From NCBI GenBank assembly GCA_046350255.1, contig JAXMAV010000010.1, positions 1-64,000 on the forward strand: 64,000 bases of DNA, read 5' to 3'. The DNA comes from CALDUY01 sp046350255 (GTDB taxonomy: Bacteria > Planctomycetota > Planctomycetia > Gemmatales > Gemmataceae). The notes beneath the pieces are model-generated. The model did no database searches. It was not told where the DNA came from and worked only from the letters and a program-made list of their open reading frames with translations. The position numbers were made by a program, and so were the translations under genes. Of the stretch, positions 43,452 to 52,648 are shown one piece after another (the stretch's first letter is position 1; each line of letters starts with the position of its first letter).

Positions 43452-44011
43452 GTGGCTGGCCATCGCTCTTCCTGGCTGCTTCGCGACGACAACCCACGCT
43501 CGGACGACTTCGAGAAGCACGTTCGCCCGCTGCTGGTAGAGAAGTGGCAGTCGTGCCACGGGCCGGAGAAGGCGAAGGGCGGATTGCGGCTCGACACCCG
43601 CACGCCTGTCGGGAAGTACCAGAGCGTCGGCTTTGGGCTGACGGCGCAACACAAGGACGGTACGCTGGCCACGTCCTACTCGTACCGCGGCGACGACGAC
43701 AAAACACACCTCGAGGTGGTTCGCTGGAAGCTGCCGGCCGCGAAGGTTGTTGGTTCACTCCGCCGGGTACTATCACGTCGTGCAGGCCTCTTGGTAAGGG
43801 TGTTCATCAGAACCAACGGAGGCAAGAACTGGTCGGGTCCGTTCGATCACGAATCGCAATCCTACCGCACCCTGGTGGATTGCAATTCGATGACGAATCG
43901 ATGCTGGTCTATTATTGGTCCTCAGGCGGTGCCCCAAATCCTGTCAACATGATCCGGTTTCATTTGAACCGTACACACACCGGCATCGAACAATTCCCCA
44001 TTGGGGAGTAA
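43452..44011 (+). pseudogene. mosaic of cytochrome-PSD1 and sialidase fragments
   Basis: The sequence joins DDFEKHVRPLLVEKWQSCHG (start of a planctomycete cytochrome c domain) directly to TRTPVGKYQSVGFG and TSYSYRGDDDKTHLEVVRW. The latter is almost the same as TRTPVGKYQGGGFG and TSYSYRGGDDKTHLEVVRW of the sialidase at 62601. After 43750 another fragment follows (TNGGKNWSGPFDHES, and in a second frame WSSGGAPNPVNMIRFHLNRT). No complete domain remains. It is a recombination scar between paralogous genes. Confidence 0.75.
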
Positions 44012-44213
44012 CAACGCCTGTGCGCTTTCTACCAATACACGGCGAACTTGAATGCCTGGCTCTCGACGATGTTTCCAGGCGTCCTCCGTCGCTCCGGCGA
44101 TTCTCGCCACCACCAGTTACGGCCTCGGTAGGCACAAGTTTCGTTGGTGGAAGAGCAAGGGGATGAGAGAATGACATCGTCCTCTCTCCATCGACCGTAC
44201 AAGGGACGAATTC
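44012..44213 (+). other. upstream region of the tandem hydrolase
   Basis: A 202-bp stretch with no supported gene. It presumably carries the promoter for the hydrolase gene that starts at 44214; no clear -35/-10 was found. Confidence 0.3.
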
Positions 44214-46604
44214 ATGAGCCAACCAGCACGACGAATTCGATGGAACTACCTTGTCTTCATCCTGCTGGGTGTCACCGCCCTGGGTGCCGTCCAGGCCCAT
44301 CTAGGAGGGCAACAGCCCAAACCGACAGAAGTTAAAGCCTGGCCAACGCGTCGCACGGATAAGGTACTTCCTGGCACACTCCCCCTGGCACTCGACCGAC
44401 CGCTCGATGAAGTTATGGTGGAGGGGATCGAGCGGCACTGTCGGCGCGAGTTGGCATCTTCCCCGAGCACGCGAGAGGGTCGGTGGAAGAGGGATTTCTC
44501 CAGTGTTGAGGCATACGTTACCAGCGTTGCGGAATATCAGAGTCGATTTCGCGTCTTGATCGGCGCAGTCGATGCCAGAATCACCGCGGACCATACAGGC
44601 GACCACCGCTTCGAGCTGGTCGCGAAACTGGGCGGCTCCTCCATCCTGGCAAGAAGCGAGCAAGTGACGGCCCACGCCGTCCGCTGGCCCGTGCTGCCCG
44701 GTGTCAACGCCGAAGGGGTGCTGTTGGTGCCCGGGACGGTCCGTGCTGGGGTGGTTGCGATTCCTGATGCCGACTGGACGCCGGAGATGTTTTGCGGCCT
44801 CGTCGGCGACTTGCCCGAATCGGCGCGGTTCGCACGACGGCTAGCGGAAGCAGGCTGCCTGGTCGCTATCCCCATGCTGCTCAGCCGCGGCGATGCCTTC
44901 TCAGGACATCCGGTCGTTGGCTTCACCAATCAGCCGCATCGCGAATTCCTCTACCGCCAGGCGTTCGAGATTGGCCGACACGTCATCGGGTACGAGGTGC
45001 AAAAAGTACTTGCCGCCGTCGATCTGATCGAGCAGCACGCCAGGCGAACTCTCCCGGCAGCGATTCCGATCGGTGTCGCCGGTGTCGGCGAAGGAGGGCT
45101 GCTCGCCCTGTACTCTGCCGCTCTCGAGCCTCGCCTGCGAGCAAGCCTGGTGTGCGGCTACTTCCAGGAGCGGGAAGGCGTGTGGAGGGAGCCGATCTAC
45201 CGCAACGTCTGGCGACTCTTGACGGAGTTTGGTGATGCCGAGTTGGCAGGCCTAATCGCGCCGCGCCGGCTGGTGATCCAGGCCCTGGGGGCGAAGGAGG
45301 TGTCGGGGCCGCCTGGGGCGCGAAAGGGTCGCAATGCCAGCGCTGCGCCGGGCCGAATCGTCCACCCTCCTCTGGCCTCCATACGCGCCGAATTCGAGCG
45401 AGCTGCCGCGATCTATAGTAACCTCGGCAAGAAGCAGGCACTCGCCCTGGTTGTCGATAGTGACTCGGCCATCAAGCAGTTCGCCTCGGGCCTGGGAATC
45501 GAGTCGCACCTACCGGGCAAACTGGCTCCTTGGAAGGCAGAGGCACCCGTTGACCCAATCGCCCGAGAGAAAAGACAACTCGACGAGCTCCAGGCGCACG
45601 TGCAAGGTCTCCTCCGTCAGTCTGACAGGACACGTGATGCACGCTGGCAACCACCTCCGGCTACGGCCGCCGAGTGGGAGAAGAAGCGAATCGAATTACG
45701 CGACCGGGTGCATGGGGATTTGATCGGCCGACTGTCCTGGCGGCCGAGGGATCCCAGGGCTCGGTCGCGACTGGTTTATGACAACAAGAACTACCTCGGC
45801 TACCAGGTGGTTCTGGATGTTGCTGACGATGTAATGGCAGGAGGAATCTTGCTGATACCGACGAATCTGAAACCTGGAGAAAAGAGACCTCTGGTTGTAT
45901 GTCAGCACGGGTTGGAGGGGACACCGGCAGACACCATCTCGCATGAGACAAAGCCCTATGCGTCCTACAAGGCATTCAGTGAGGAACTGGTGAAGCGCGG
46001 CTTCCTGGTGTACGCGCCGCAGAATCCCTATCGTGGCGGCGACCGCTTCCGGGTGCTGCAGCGCATGGCCAATCCGCTGGGTCGATCACTTTTCAGCTAC
46101 ATCATCGCCCAGCACGAACAGACACTCGACTGGTTATCGTCACTTCCCTTCGTGGATCCGAAACGTCTGGCGTTCTACGGGTTGTCCTACGGCGGCAAGA
46201 CTGCCATGCGAGTGCCACCCCTGGTCGATCGCTATTGCCTGTCGATCTGCTCCGGCGACTTCACCGACTGGCCGCGCACCATCGCCTCCAACGAGGATCG
46301 CTTCAGTTACCTGTTCACCGGCGAATACGAGATCCCCGAGTGGAACCTGGCCCACGAGGCCAGCTACGCTGAGCTGGCCATGCTGATGGCCCCGCGCTCC
46401 TTCATGGTCGAGGCGGGTCATCGCGACGGCGGTCAGCCGACGGAACTGGTCGCGGCCGATTTCGGCAAGGTTCGCCGCTTCTACGACCAGTTGAAGATCG
46501 GCCCGCGTGCCGAGATCGAGTTCTTCGATGGGCCCCACACCATCCACGGCCAGGGTACCTTTCGCTTTCTCCACCAGCACCTGAACTGGCCCAACCGGCC
46601 GTGA
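44214..46604 (+). CDS. exported tandem alpha/beta hydrolase, first domain degenerate
   Basis: 796 aa. A hydrophobic N-terminal segment (YLVFILLGVTALGAV) acts as a signal or anchor. The first hydrolase-like domain has GVAGVGEGG where the nucleophile elbow GxSxG should be, so the catalytic Ser is lost (about residue 289). The second domain (from about 500) has VVCQHGLEGTP, LAFYGLSYGGKTAMR with Ser at about residue 657, and GPHTIHGQG with the likely His. The arrangement recalls acetyl-xylan-esterase-like proteins of planctomycetes. The substrate is unknown; carbohydrate or acylated glycan is likely given the sialidase next door. Confidence 0.85.
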   Translation: MSQPARRIRWNYLVFILLGVTALGAVQAHLGGQQPKPTEVKAWPTRRTDKVLPGTLPLALDRPLDEVMVEGIERHCRRELASSPSTREGRWKRDFSSVEAYVTSVAEYQSRFRVLIGAVDARITADHTGDHRFELVAKLGGSSILARSEQVTAHAVRWPVLPGVNAEGVLLVPGTVRAGVVAIPDADWTPEMFCGLVGDLPESARFARRLAEAGCLVAIPMLLSRGDAFSGHPVVGFTNQPHREFLYRQAFEIGRHVIGYEVQKVLAAVDLIEQHARRTLPAAIPIGVAGVGEGGLLALYSAALEPRLRASLVCGYFQEREGVWREPIYRNVWRLLTEFGDAELAGLIAPRRLVIQALGAKEVSGPPGARKGRNASAAPGRIVHPPLASIRAEFERAAAIYSNLGKKQALALVVDSDSAIKQFASGLGIESHLPGKLAPWKAEAPVDPIAREKRQLDELQAHVQGLLRQSDRTRDARWQPPPATAAEWEKKRIELRDRVHGDLIGRLSWRPRDPRARSRLVYDNKNYLGYQVVLDVADDVMAGGILLIPTNLKPGEKRPLVVCQHGLEGTPADTISHETKPYASYKAFSEELVKRGFLVYAPQNPYRGGDRFRVLQRMANPLGRSLFSYIIAQHEQTLDWLSSLPFVDPKRLAFYGLSYGGKTAMRVPPLVDRYCLSICSGDFTDWPRTIASNEDRFSYLFTGEYEIPEWNLAHEASYAELAMLMAPRSFMVEAGHRDGGQPTELVAADFGKVRRFYDQLKIGPRAEIEFFDGPHTIHGQGTFRFLHQHLNWPNRP

Positions 46605-46716
46605 TGGTGAGCAGTAGCCAAACGATCCTGCGGCGATCTAGCAAACAGGGTCTTTCCTGTGATTGTATCCAAAATACAAAGACGTTGATCCCCGTGGGTG
46701 CTTTCCTGGAGGAGCC
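46605..46716 (+). other. short intergenic region before the GntR gene
   Basis: A 112-bp gap. The ribosome-binding site GGAGGAG just before 46717 decides the GntR start. TTGTATCCAAAATACAAAG (about 46663-46681) contains a near-palindrome, TTGTAT/ATACAA with a 5-nt centre, which could be the operator bound by this regulator. Confidence 0.4.
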
Positions 46717-47415
46717 ATGTCGCACGTCCGCCCGGTCCAAACCGTTGCTGATCAAATCGCCACGCGGTTGCGCGCCGAGCTGCACGCGGGCCGCTTCAAG
46801 CCGGGCGAGCCACTCCGCGAGGAACAGGTGGCCGAGCGGTTCGGTGTCAGCCGGCATCCCGTTCGCAAGGTGTTCCAGCAACTCGCACTGGAGGGGTTGC
46901 TGCTCGCCCGGAGGAACTGTGGGGTGACTGTGGCGTCTCCCCCCAACGCTGCTGTCTGCGAACTGCTGATGCCCATGCGGGTGCAGATCGAGACTTACGC
47001 CCTTCGGACCTGCTTCGACCGTCTGACCCGGCCGGTCCTCCAGGAGTGGCGAGAGGCGCTCTTGCCCCTCCGGCTCGCCTGCGAGGCCGGCGATAACGCT
47101 GCTCTGTTCGAGCGCGACATGGACTTTCACCGTTCATTGCTGTTGCGGGCCGGCCTCGACGATCTTCTGCCGATCTGGACGCTCATCATCAACAAGACGA
47201 CCTCTTTCTACGAGCACGACCTGCTCTCCAAAGAGATGCTGCCAGCCGTTCACGAAGTCCATACCGCCCTGCTCGACGTGTTCGCTCAGGGCGATGTCGA
47301 TGCCGCAGCGGCCGCCCTCTCGGATCACATCCTGAACGGCGAGTTCAACAAACGTGTCCACCGCCGCTGGCGTGCTGAGCAGCGGAGACAAAAAACCAGA
47401 GACCGCCAGGATTAA
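46717..47415 (+). CDS. GntR-family (FadR-type) transcription regulator
   Basis: 232 aa from ATG at 46717. The winged HTH is clear: VADQIATRLRAELHAGRFKP, EEQVAERFGVSRHPVRKVFQ and LALEGLLLARRNCG. The C-terminal FCD domain has the metal-binding pattern in FERDMDFHRSLLL (Asp/His) and EVHTALLDVFAQGD with a later SDHI. FadR-type regulators respond to small carboxylates or sugars and usually control adjacent catabolic operons. Lies between the tandem hydrolase and the cytochrome/DUF1501 pair. A palindrome just upstream may be its operator, implying autoregulation. Confidence 0.9.
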   Translation: MSHVRPVQTVADQIATRLRAELHAGRFKPGEPLREEQVAERFGVSRHPVRKVFQQLALEGLLLARRNCGVTVASPPNAAVCELLMPMRVQIETYALRTCFDRLTRPVLQEWREALLPLRLACEAGDNAALFERDMDFHRSLLLRAGLDDLLPIWTLIINKTTSFYEHDLLSKEMLPAVHEVHTALLDVFAQGDVDAAAAALSDHILNGEFNKRVHRRWRAEQRRQKTRDRQD

Positions 47416-47441
47416 TCCTGCCTGCCTTCCGAGGACGATTC

Positions 47442-50400
47442 ATGGCCTCCTGTTTCCGCTTCCTTTGGACCTGGCTCTCTCTGGCAGCGTTTGTCCTGGT
47501 ACCCGCTGCCGTTTGCGCCAACCCTGACGATCACTTCGAGAAGAAAGTCCGTCCCCTGTTGTTGTCCCAGTGCATCTCTTGCCACGGGCCCGAGAAGGTT
47601 CGTGGGGGGCTCCGGCTGGACTCGGCCGACGGGGTCGCCAAGGGAGGGGACTCCGGCCCGGTTGTTCGCCCTGGCAAGCCTGAAGAGAGCCTGCTGATCA
47701 GGGCTGTGCAACACGACGGCGACCTGAAGATGCCTCCCAAGGGAAAACTGAAGGACCAGGAGGTGCGCGACCTGGTGGTGTGGGTGCGTGCGGGAGCGAC
47801 CTGGCCGAAGGCCTCCGCCGCGACGCCTTCGAGGACGCCTCAGACCGTGGCGATCCTCGAGCCCAACGCAGCGCCGTTGCGGCCCAACCTCCAGGCGTGG
47901 TATCGCGCCGACAAACTGCCACTCTCGGACGGCAAGCCGGTCCACGTCTGGCCGGACTCCAGCGGCAAGGGGCGCGATCTCGCTGCGACCGAAGGTGTGC
48001 GGACCGGCGGCGTGGGCAAGCCCGGCACGTTCGTCAGCACGGGAACCGTCAACGGCCGGGCGGCGGTGCGCTTCACCCCGGAAACCGGGTTCGCCTCGTC
48101 CCCCGACGTGCCAGTGGACATCAAGGGCGATGCGGCGCTCACGTTGATGGTGGTCGTCAATCTGAAGCCGACCGAGTCGCAACCGCCCTACGACGGGATT
48201 CTGGGCGTCGGCAATCCGGCGTCGCCGGGCAACCCCGGCAAGCCGAAGGCTGCACTCATTCAGATTGCCCGCACCGGTGAGCCGGAGTTGATGCTCGCGG
48301 GCGGTTGGGGCCACGACGCAACCCTCGGCAAGGGTTCGTTCGGCCCGCTCTGGAACCGGCCGCTTGTGATGACCGTCGTGAAGAAGCCCGGCCCGATGCG
48401 GGCCTCGACCCGGATCTTCGTCGATGGAGTGCCAGTCGAAGAAAGCCCCCTGAAGCGAAAAGTGGAGGGGGTCGATGGCATCCCGGACATTCAACACCGC
48501 GACGACATCGGCCTGTACCTTGGGAAGGCGCTGGCGTGGAGCGGCAGCATTCGCGGCGACGTGAGCGAGGCCATCGTCTTCAATGCGGCGCTCGGCGACG
48601 AGCAACGCACCGCCGTGGAACTCGGCCTGATGGAGCGGTACGGCGTGCTCCACCCGTCGGTTCTCGCCCAGAGCAAGGCAACGTTCACCCGGGAACAGAA
48701 GGCGTTCTGGGCGTTCCAGCCGGTGAAGGCGGTCACTCCTCCGCAAGTCGGGAATGAAGCGTGGGTGAAGTCACCCGTTGATCGTTTCATCCTCGCGCGA
48801 CTGGAAGCTGCCGGACTAACTCCGGCTGCACCGGCGGACAAGCGGACACTGATCCGACGCGTCACCTACGATCTCACCGGGCTGCCGCCCACACCCGAGC
48901 AAGTTGACTCGTTCCTGAAGGACACCAGCCCGGAGGCGTTCGCCAGGGTGGTCGATCGCCTGCTCGAATCCCCTCATTATGGGGAGCGCTGGGGGCGGCA
49001 TTGGCTGGACGTGGGCCGTTACGCCGAGACAACCGCCAACGACGCCAACGCGGTGATGCGCTACGCATGGCGATATCGGGATTATGTTGTCCGGGCGTTC
49101 AACACTGACAAGCCATACGACCGATTTGTGATCGAACAACTGGCCGGCGACCTGCTCCCGCCAGGTGGCGATTTGACGCGGGACGCAGAAAGCGTGATCG
49201 CCACCGGATTCCTGATGATCGGCCCCAAGGCGCTGGCCGAGACCGACAAGGAGCAAAGCCGTCGCGACATCATCGACGACCAACTGGACACGACCGGGCG
49301 GGCCTTCCTCGGTCTGACGCTCGGCTGCGCCCGCTGCCACGATCACAAATTCGACCCGATTCCGACCGTCGATTACTACTCGCTCGCGGGCATCCTCCGT
49401 GGCAGCGAGGTCTTCCAAAACGAAGTCCGCAACGCGACCATGTGGGAGGAACGCACACTGCTGCATCTGCCAGGCGAGCAGCCGGTCGTGGTGATGGCTC
49501 CGCGCGACCTGCGCCCGACGAATCTTCGCGTGGCGATTCGTGGCAACTACCAGACGCCGGGTATGCTGACGCCCCGGCGGTTCCTGCAGATCATCGCGGG
49601 GGAAGGCCATGCCCCGATCACGTCGTTGCAGAGCGGCCGGCTCGAACTCGCTCGGTGGATCGCGTCGAAGGACAACCCGCTCACGGCCCGCGTGATGGTC
49701 AACCGGGTGTGGCAGCACCACTTCGGCGTCGGTCTGGTGGCGACCTCCGACAACTTCGGCGCACGGGGCGAAAAACCCTCGCACCCCGAGTTGCTGGACT
49801 GGCTGGCCGGCGAGTTCGTGGCGAACGGCTGGTCGGTCAAGAAGCTCCACCGACTCATGATTCTGTCCTCCACCTACCAGACCGGGTCCAGGTCGGACGA
49901 GCGCTCCCTCAAAGTCGATCCGAACAACCGCTTCCTTGGGCGGACGGAGCGTCGGCGGCTCGATGCTGAGTCGCTGCGCGACAGCGTCCTGCTGATCAGC
50001 GGGCGGCTTGATAGTGCCATCGGTGGCAATGACTCCGGTGAACTACTCGCCAGAGAAGGAGAGAACATCGGCGCAAAGATCCTCCCGAATCGAGTGCAGA
50101 CCGATCATCCGATCTTCACCACCTCAACCCGACGAAGCCTGTACCTGCCGGTGATCCGGAACGCCGTCCCGGACGTGTTCGCCCTGTTCGATGGGGCCGA
50201 CCCTAACGGCGTGACTGCCATGCGCAACGAAACCACCGTCGCCTCGCAGGCGCTGTTCCTGCTCAACCACCCGTTCGTCCGGGAGCAGTCGGCTCACTTT
50301 GCCAGGCGATTGCTTGCCGGGGAGAAGGCGAACGCGGATCGGATCACGACCGCCTACCGTCTCGCCCTGGGCCGCGAGCCGAGCGAGGCCGAGATCCACT

Positions 50401-50531
50401 CCGTGAGTGGATTCCTCGCCGAACATCAGAAGAAGGCCGCCGGGCGGAAGCCCGAGGAGGCCCGTCTTGCGGCGTGGCAGAGTTTCTGCCAGACGCTCTT
50501 CTGCCGGAACGAGTTCCTGTACCTCGATTGA
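47442..50531 (+). CDS. planctomycete cytochrome c / LamG / DUF1549 / DUF1553 protein
   Basis: 1029 aa with a signal peptide. The first domain has CISCHGPEKVRGGLRLD (c-type haem site CxxCH) and MPPKGKLKDQEVRDL. A concanavalin-like (LamG) domain lies at about 145-400. Then DUF1549 (PSCyt2) with LPPTPEQVDSFL, HYGERWGRHWLDVGRYAET and CARCHDHKFDPI (second CxxCH), and C-terminal DUF1553 (PSD1) with WIASKDNPLTARVMVNRVWQ and RRRLDAESLRDSVL. Such proteins are exported and always paired with DUF1501 proteins in planctomycetes; they are thought to act in periplasmic glycan degradation. Precise function unknown. Its partner follows 15 bp downstream. Confidence 0.93.
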   Translation: MASCFRFLWTWLSLAAFVLVPAAVCANPDDHFEKKVRPLLLSQCISCHGPEKVRGGLRLDSADGVAKGGDSGPVVRPGKPEESLLIRAVQHDGDLKMPPKGKLKDQEVRDLVVWVRAGATWPKASAATPSRTPQTVAILEPNAAPLRPNLQAWYRADKLPLSDGKPVHVWPDSSGKGRDLAATEGVRTGGVGKPGTFVSTGTVNGRAAVRFTPETGFASSPDVPVDIKGDAALTLMVVVNLKPTESQPPYDGILGVGNPASPGNPGKPKAALIQIARTGEPELMLAGGWGHDATLGKGSFGPLWNRPLVMTVVKKPGPMRASTRIFVDGVPVEESPLKRKVEGVDGIPDIQHRDDIGLYLGKALAWSGSIRGDVSEAIVFNAALGDEQRTAVELGLMERYGVLHPSVLAQSKATFTREQKAFWAFQPVKAVTPPQVGNEAWVKSPVDRFILARLEAAGLTPAAPADKRTLIRRVTYDLTGLPPTPEQVDSFLKDTSPEAFARVVDRLLESPHYGERWGRHWLDVGRYAETTANDANAVMRYAWRYRDYVVRAFNTDKPYDRFVIEQLAGDLLPPGGDLTRDAESVIATGFLMIGPKALAETDKEQSRRDIIDDQLDTTGRAFLGLTLGCARCHDHKFDPIPTVDYYSLAGILRGSEVFQNEVRNATMWEERTLLHLPGEQPVVVMAPRDLRPTNLRVAIRGNYQTPGMLTPRRFLQIIAGEGHAPITSLQSGRLELARWIASKDNPLTARVMVNRVWQHHFGVGLVATSDNFGARGEKPSHPELLDWLAGEFVANGWSVKKLHRLMILSSTYQTGSRSDERSLKVDPNNRFLGRTERRRLDAESLRDSVLLISGRLDSAIGGNDSGELLAREGENIGAKILPNRVQTDHPIFTTSTRRSLYLPVIRNAVPDVFALFDGADPNGVTAMRNETTVASQALFLLNHPFVREQSAHFARRLLAGEKANADRITTAYRLALGREPSEAEIHSVSGFLAEHQKKAAGRKPEEARLAAWQSFCQTLFCRNEFLYLD

Positions 50532-50546
50532 CGCGGAGGCCACTCC

Positions 50547-51953
50547 ATGACCGCACTCACACGCCGACAGATGCTGGGGGCCTTCGCCCACGGGTTCGGC
50601 AGCCTGGCCCTGACCTCATTACTCGCGGAAGAAGCTCGGGGTGAACCGGCCCCGACCGATCCGCTCGCCCCCAGGAAGCCACACTTCGAGCCGAAGGCGC
50701 GGCGTGTGATCTTCCTGTTCATGCATGGTGGGGTGTCGCACGTGGATACCTTCGACCCCAAGCCGAAGCTCGCCGAGATGAACGGCAAGCCGCTGCCAAT
50801 CGCCAAGCCGAAGTTCGAGTTCGCCCCGACGGGCAACCTGCTCGCCTCGCCGTGGAAGTTCAGGCGCTACGCGAAGTGCGACACGCAGGTGAGTGAACTG
50901 TTCCCCCACATCGGGGCGATGGCCGACGACATCTGCGTCGTCCGATCGGTGAACGGCGGTAACGAGGTCTCGCATGGCCCGGCCATGCTCCGCATGAACA
51001 CTGGCGACGGTGTCTTCAACCGGCCGAGCCTGGGGGCCTGGACACTGTACGGCCTGGGCACCGAGAACCGCGACCTGCCGGGCTTTTTGTCGTTCAGTCC
51101 GTCGTTGTACCATGGCGGAGCGCAGAACTATGGTTCGGCGTTCCTCCCAGCCAGCTACCAGGGCACGCGCGTTGGTGACGGCAGTACCCCGTTCGCCAAG
51201 GCGAAGCTGGCCAACGCCACCCCGACGGAGTCGGCCGACCTGCAGAGGTTACAACTCGACCTGCTGTCCGAGGCGAACCGCGAGCACCAGGCCCGCTCCG
51301 GAGCTGACGCCAGGCTCGAGGCGCGCATCGCCACCTTCGAGCTGGCCTTTCGCATGCAGGCGTCCGCCCCGACGGTCTTCGACCTGTCTCGCGAATCGGA
51401 CCGCGTTCGGCAGTCCTACGGCATCGACGCGCCAGAGACCGACGAGTTCGGCCGACAATGCCTGCTGGCGCGGCGGTTGGTCGAGGCGGGGGTGCGGTTC
51501 GTGCAGGTCAACCACGGCTACCCGCGCAACTACTGGGATGCCCACGGCGGCCTGCGAAGCAACCACTCGGCGATGGCCCGGCGCGTGGACCAGCCCATCG
51601 CTGCACTGCTGGCCGATCTGAAGCAGCGCGGCCTGCTGGCAGATACCCTGGTCGTTTTTGGCACGGAGTTCGGCCGAACGCCGGCGGCCCAGGGGAACGA
51701 CGGCCGCGACCACCACCCGCACGCTTTTTCGATGTGGTTGGCCGGCAGCGGAGTCAAGGGCGGCATCACGTACGGGACGACCGACGATTTCGGCTACTAC
51801 GTCGCCGAACACCGCGTGACGATCCCTGACCTGCACGCCACGATCCTGCACCTGCTGGGGCTGGACCACACGAAGCTGACGTACCGCCACGCCGGCCGCG
51901 ACTACCGGCTGACCGACGTCCACGGCGACGTCGTCAAGGCGATCCTGGCCTGA
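50547..51953 (+). CDS. DUF1501 exported protein (sulfatase-like fold)
   Basis: 468 aa with a Tat-like N-terminus (TRRQMLGAFAHGFGSLAL). The family's opening IFLFMHGGVSHVDTFDPKP, the central GTEFGRTPAAQGNDGRDHHP (metal/His-rich) and the C-terminal DVHGDVVKAILA are all present. DUF1501 proteins are related to alkaline-phosphatase-like and sulfatase folds, but no formylglycine motif is seen. Directly follows its cytochrome partner, 15 bp apart, in the same operon. Likely exported folded. Confidence 0.92.
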   Translation: MTALTRRQMLGAFAHGFGSLALTSLLAEEARGEPAPTDPLAPRKPHFEPKARRVIFLFMHGGVSHVDTFDPKPKLAEMNGKPLPIAKPKFEFAPTGNLLASPWKFRRYAKCDTQVSELFPHIGAMADDICVVRSVNGGNEVSHGPAMLRMNTGDGVFNRPSLGAWTLYGLGTENRDLPGFLSFSPSLYHGGAQNYGSAFLPASYQGTRVGDGSTPFAKAKLANATPTESADLQRLQLDLLSEANREHQARSGADARLEARIATFELAFRMQASAPTVFDLSRESDRVRQSYGIDAPETDEFGRQCLLARRLVEAGVRFVQVNHGYPRNYWDAHGGLRSNHSAMARRVDQPIAALLADLKQRGLLADTLVVFGTEFGRTPAAQGNDGRDHHPHAFSMWLAGSGVKGGITYGTTDDFGYYVAEHRVTIPDLHATILHLLGLDHTKLTYRHAGRDYRLTDVHGDVVKAILA

Positions 51954-52163
51954 AGACCAGCGGTGGTTAGCGCTGCCCTAACGAAGTTAGGAGAAATGTT
52001 GGATCGCCCGTGGTTGATAGAGGCTCCAGGTTCGGGTAGTCTCGCGGATTGTGTAAGTGCCCTGCCTGCGTTGACCGTATCCCGCCGTCATCCTGATAAC
52101 CCGCCGTGATGCTGGTCTATTTCGCCCACCGGATCGCGGCGTTGCCACCCCAGGGGATGAACC
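51954..52163 (+). other. intergenic gap between DUF1501 genes
   Basis: A 210-bp region with no convincing ORF. It may hold a terminator for the first pair and a promoter for the second; no motif is clear enough to call. Confidence 0.3.
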
Positions 52164-52589
52164 ATGCCGCCTTCCCACCCCATCTCTCGCCGGCGGTTCC
52201 TGCAAACCGGTTCGCTGCTCAGCCTCGGACTGGGGCTGGCCGAGGTCGCGCGTTTGCGTGGGCATGCCACGGATCGCGACCGCCCCGAGGCGGACACCGC
52301 CGTCATCCTCGTCTACCTGACTGGCGGCCTGTCGCAACTGGACACCTACGACCTGAAGCCCGACGCCCCGGCCGAGCATCGCGGCGACTTCATCCGTGGC
52401 AGCACCGATTACGGTTTGTCCGAGAAACACGCCGCGGCCGTGCGCGACAACCCCTTCCACCCGGCGGACATCTGCGCCACCATCTGCCACGCACCGGGCA
52501 TCGACCCCGACCTGGTGATCCACGACAGGAGCGGTCGGCCCGTTCCGGTTGCCAACGGTGGGAAGCCGATCCGAGACATTCTGGGATGA
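52164..52589 (+). pseudogene. DUF1501 gene with a large in-frame internal deletion
   Basis: The 141 codons contain a normal Tat-like start (SRRRFLQTGSLLSLGLGL), the opening segment VILVYLTGGLSQLDTYDLKP, and then jump to the C-terminal portion (NPFHPADICATICHAPGIDP, RPVPVANGGKPIRDILG). About 300 central residues including the His-rich centre are gone, though the frame is kept. A short secreted product could still be made, but it cannot be active as a full DUF1501 protein. Confidence 0.8.
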
Positions 52590-52648
52590 GCGAACCAGGT
52601 CGGGTCCCCAAGGTGGCCCGGCAGCGAACCAATCGAGGAGCAGTTGTG

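Noticed and set aside
52106..52648. Upstream in-frame extension of the second cytochrome-PSD1 gene
   Set aside because: It overlaps the DUF1501 remnant in another frame, and a normal signal peptide starts at 52649.
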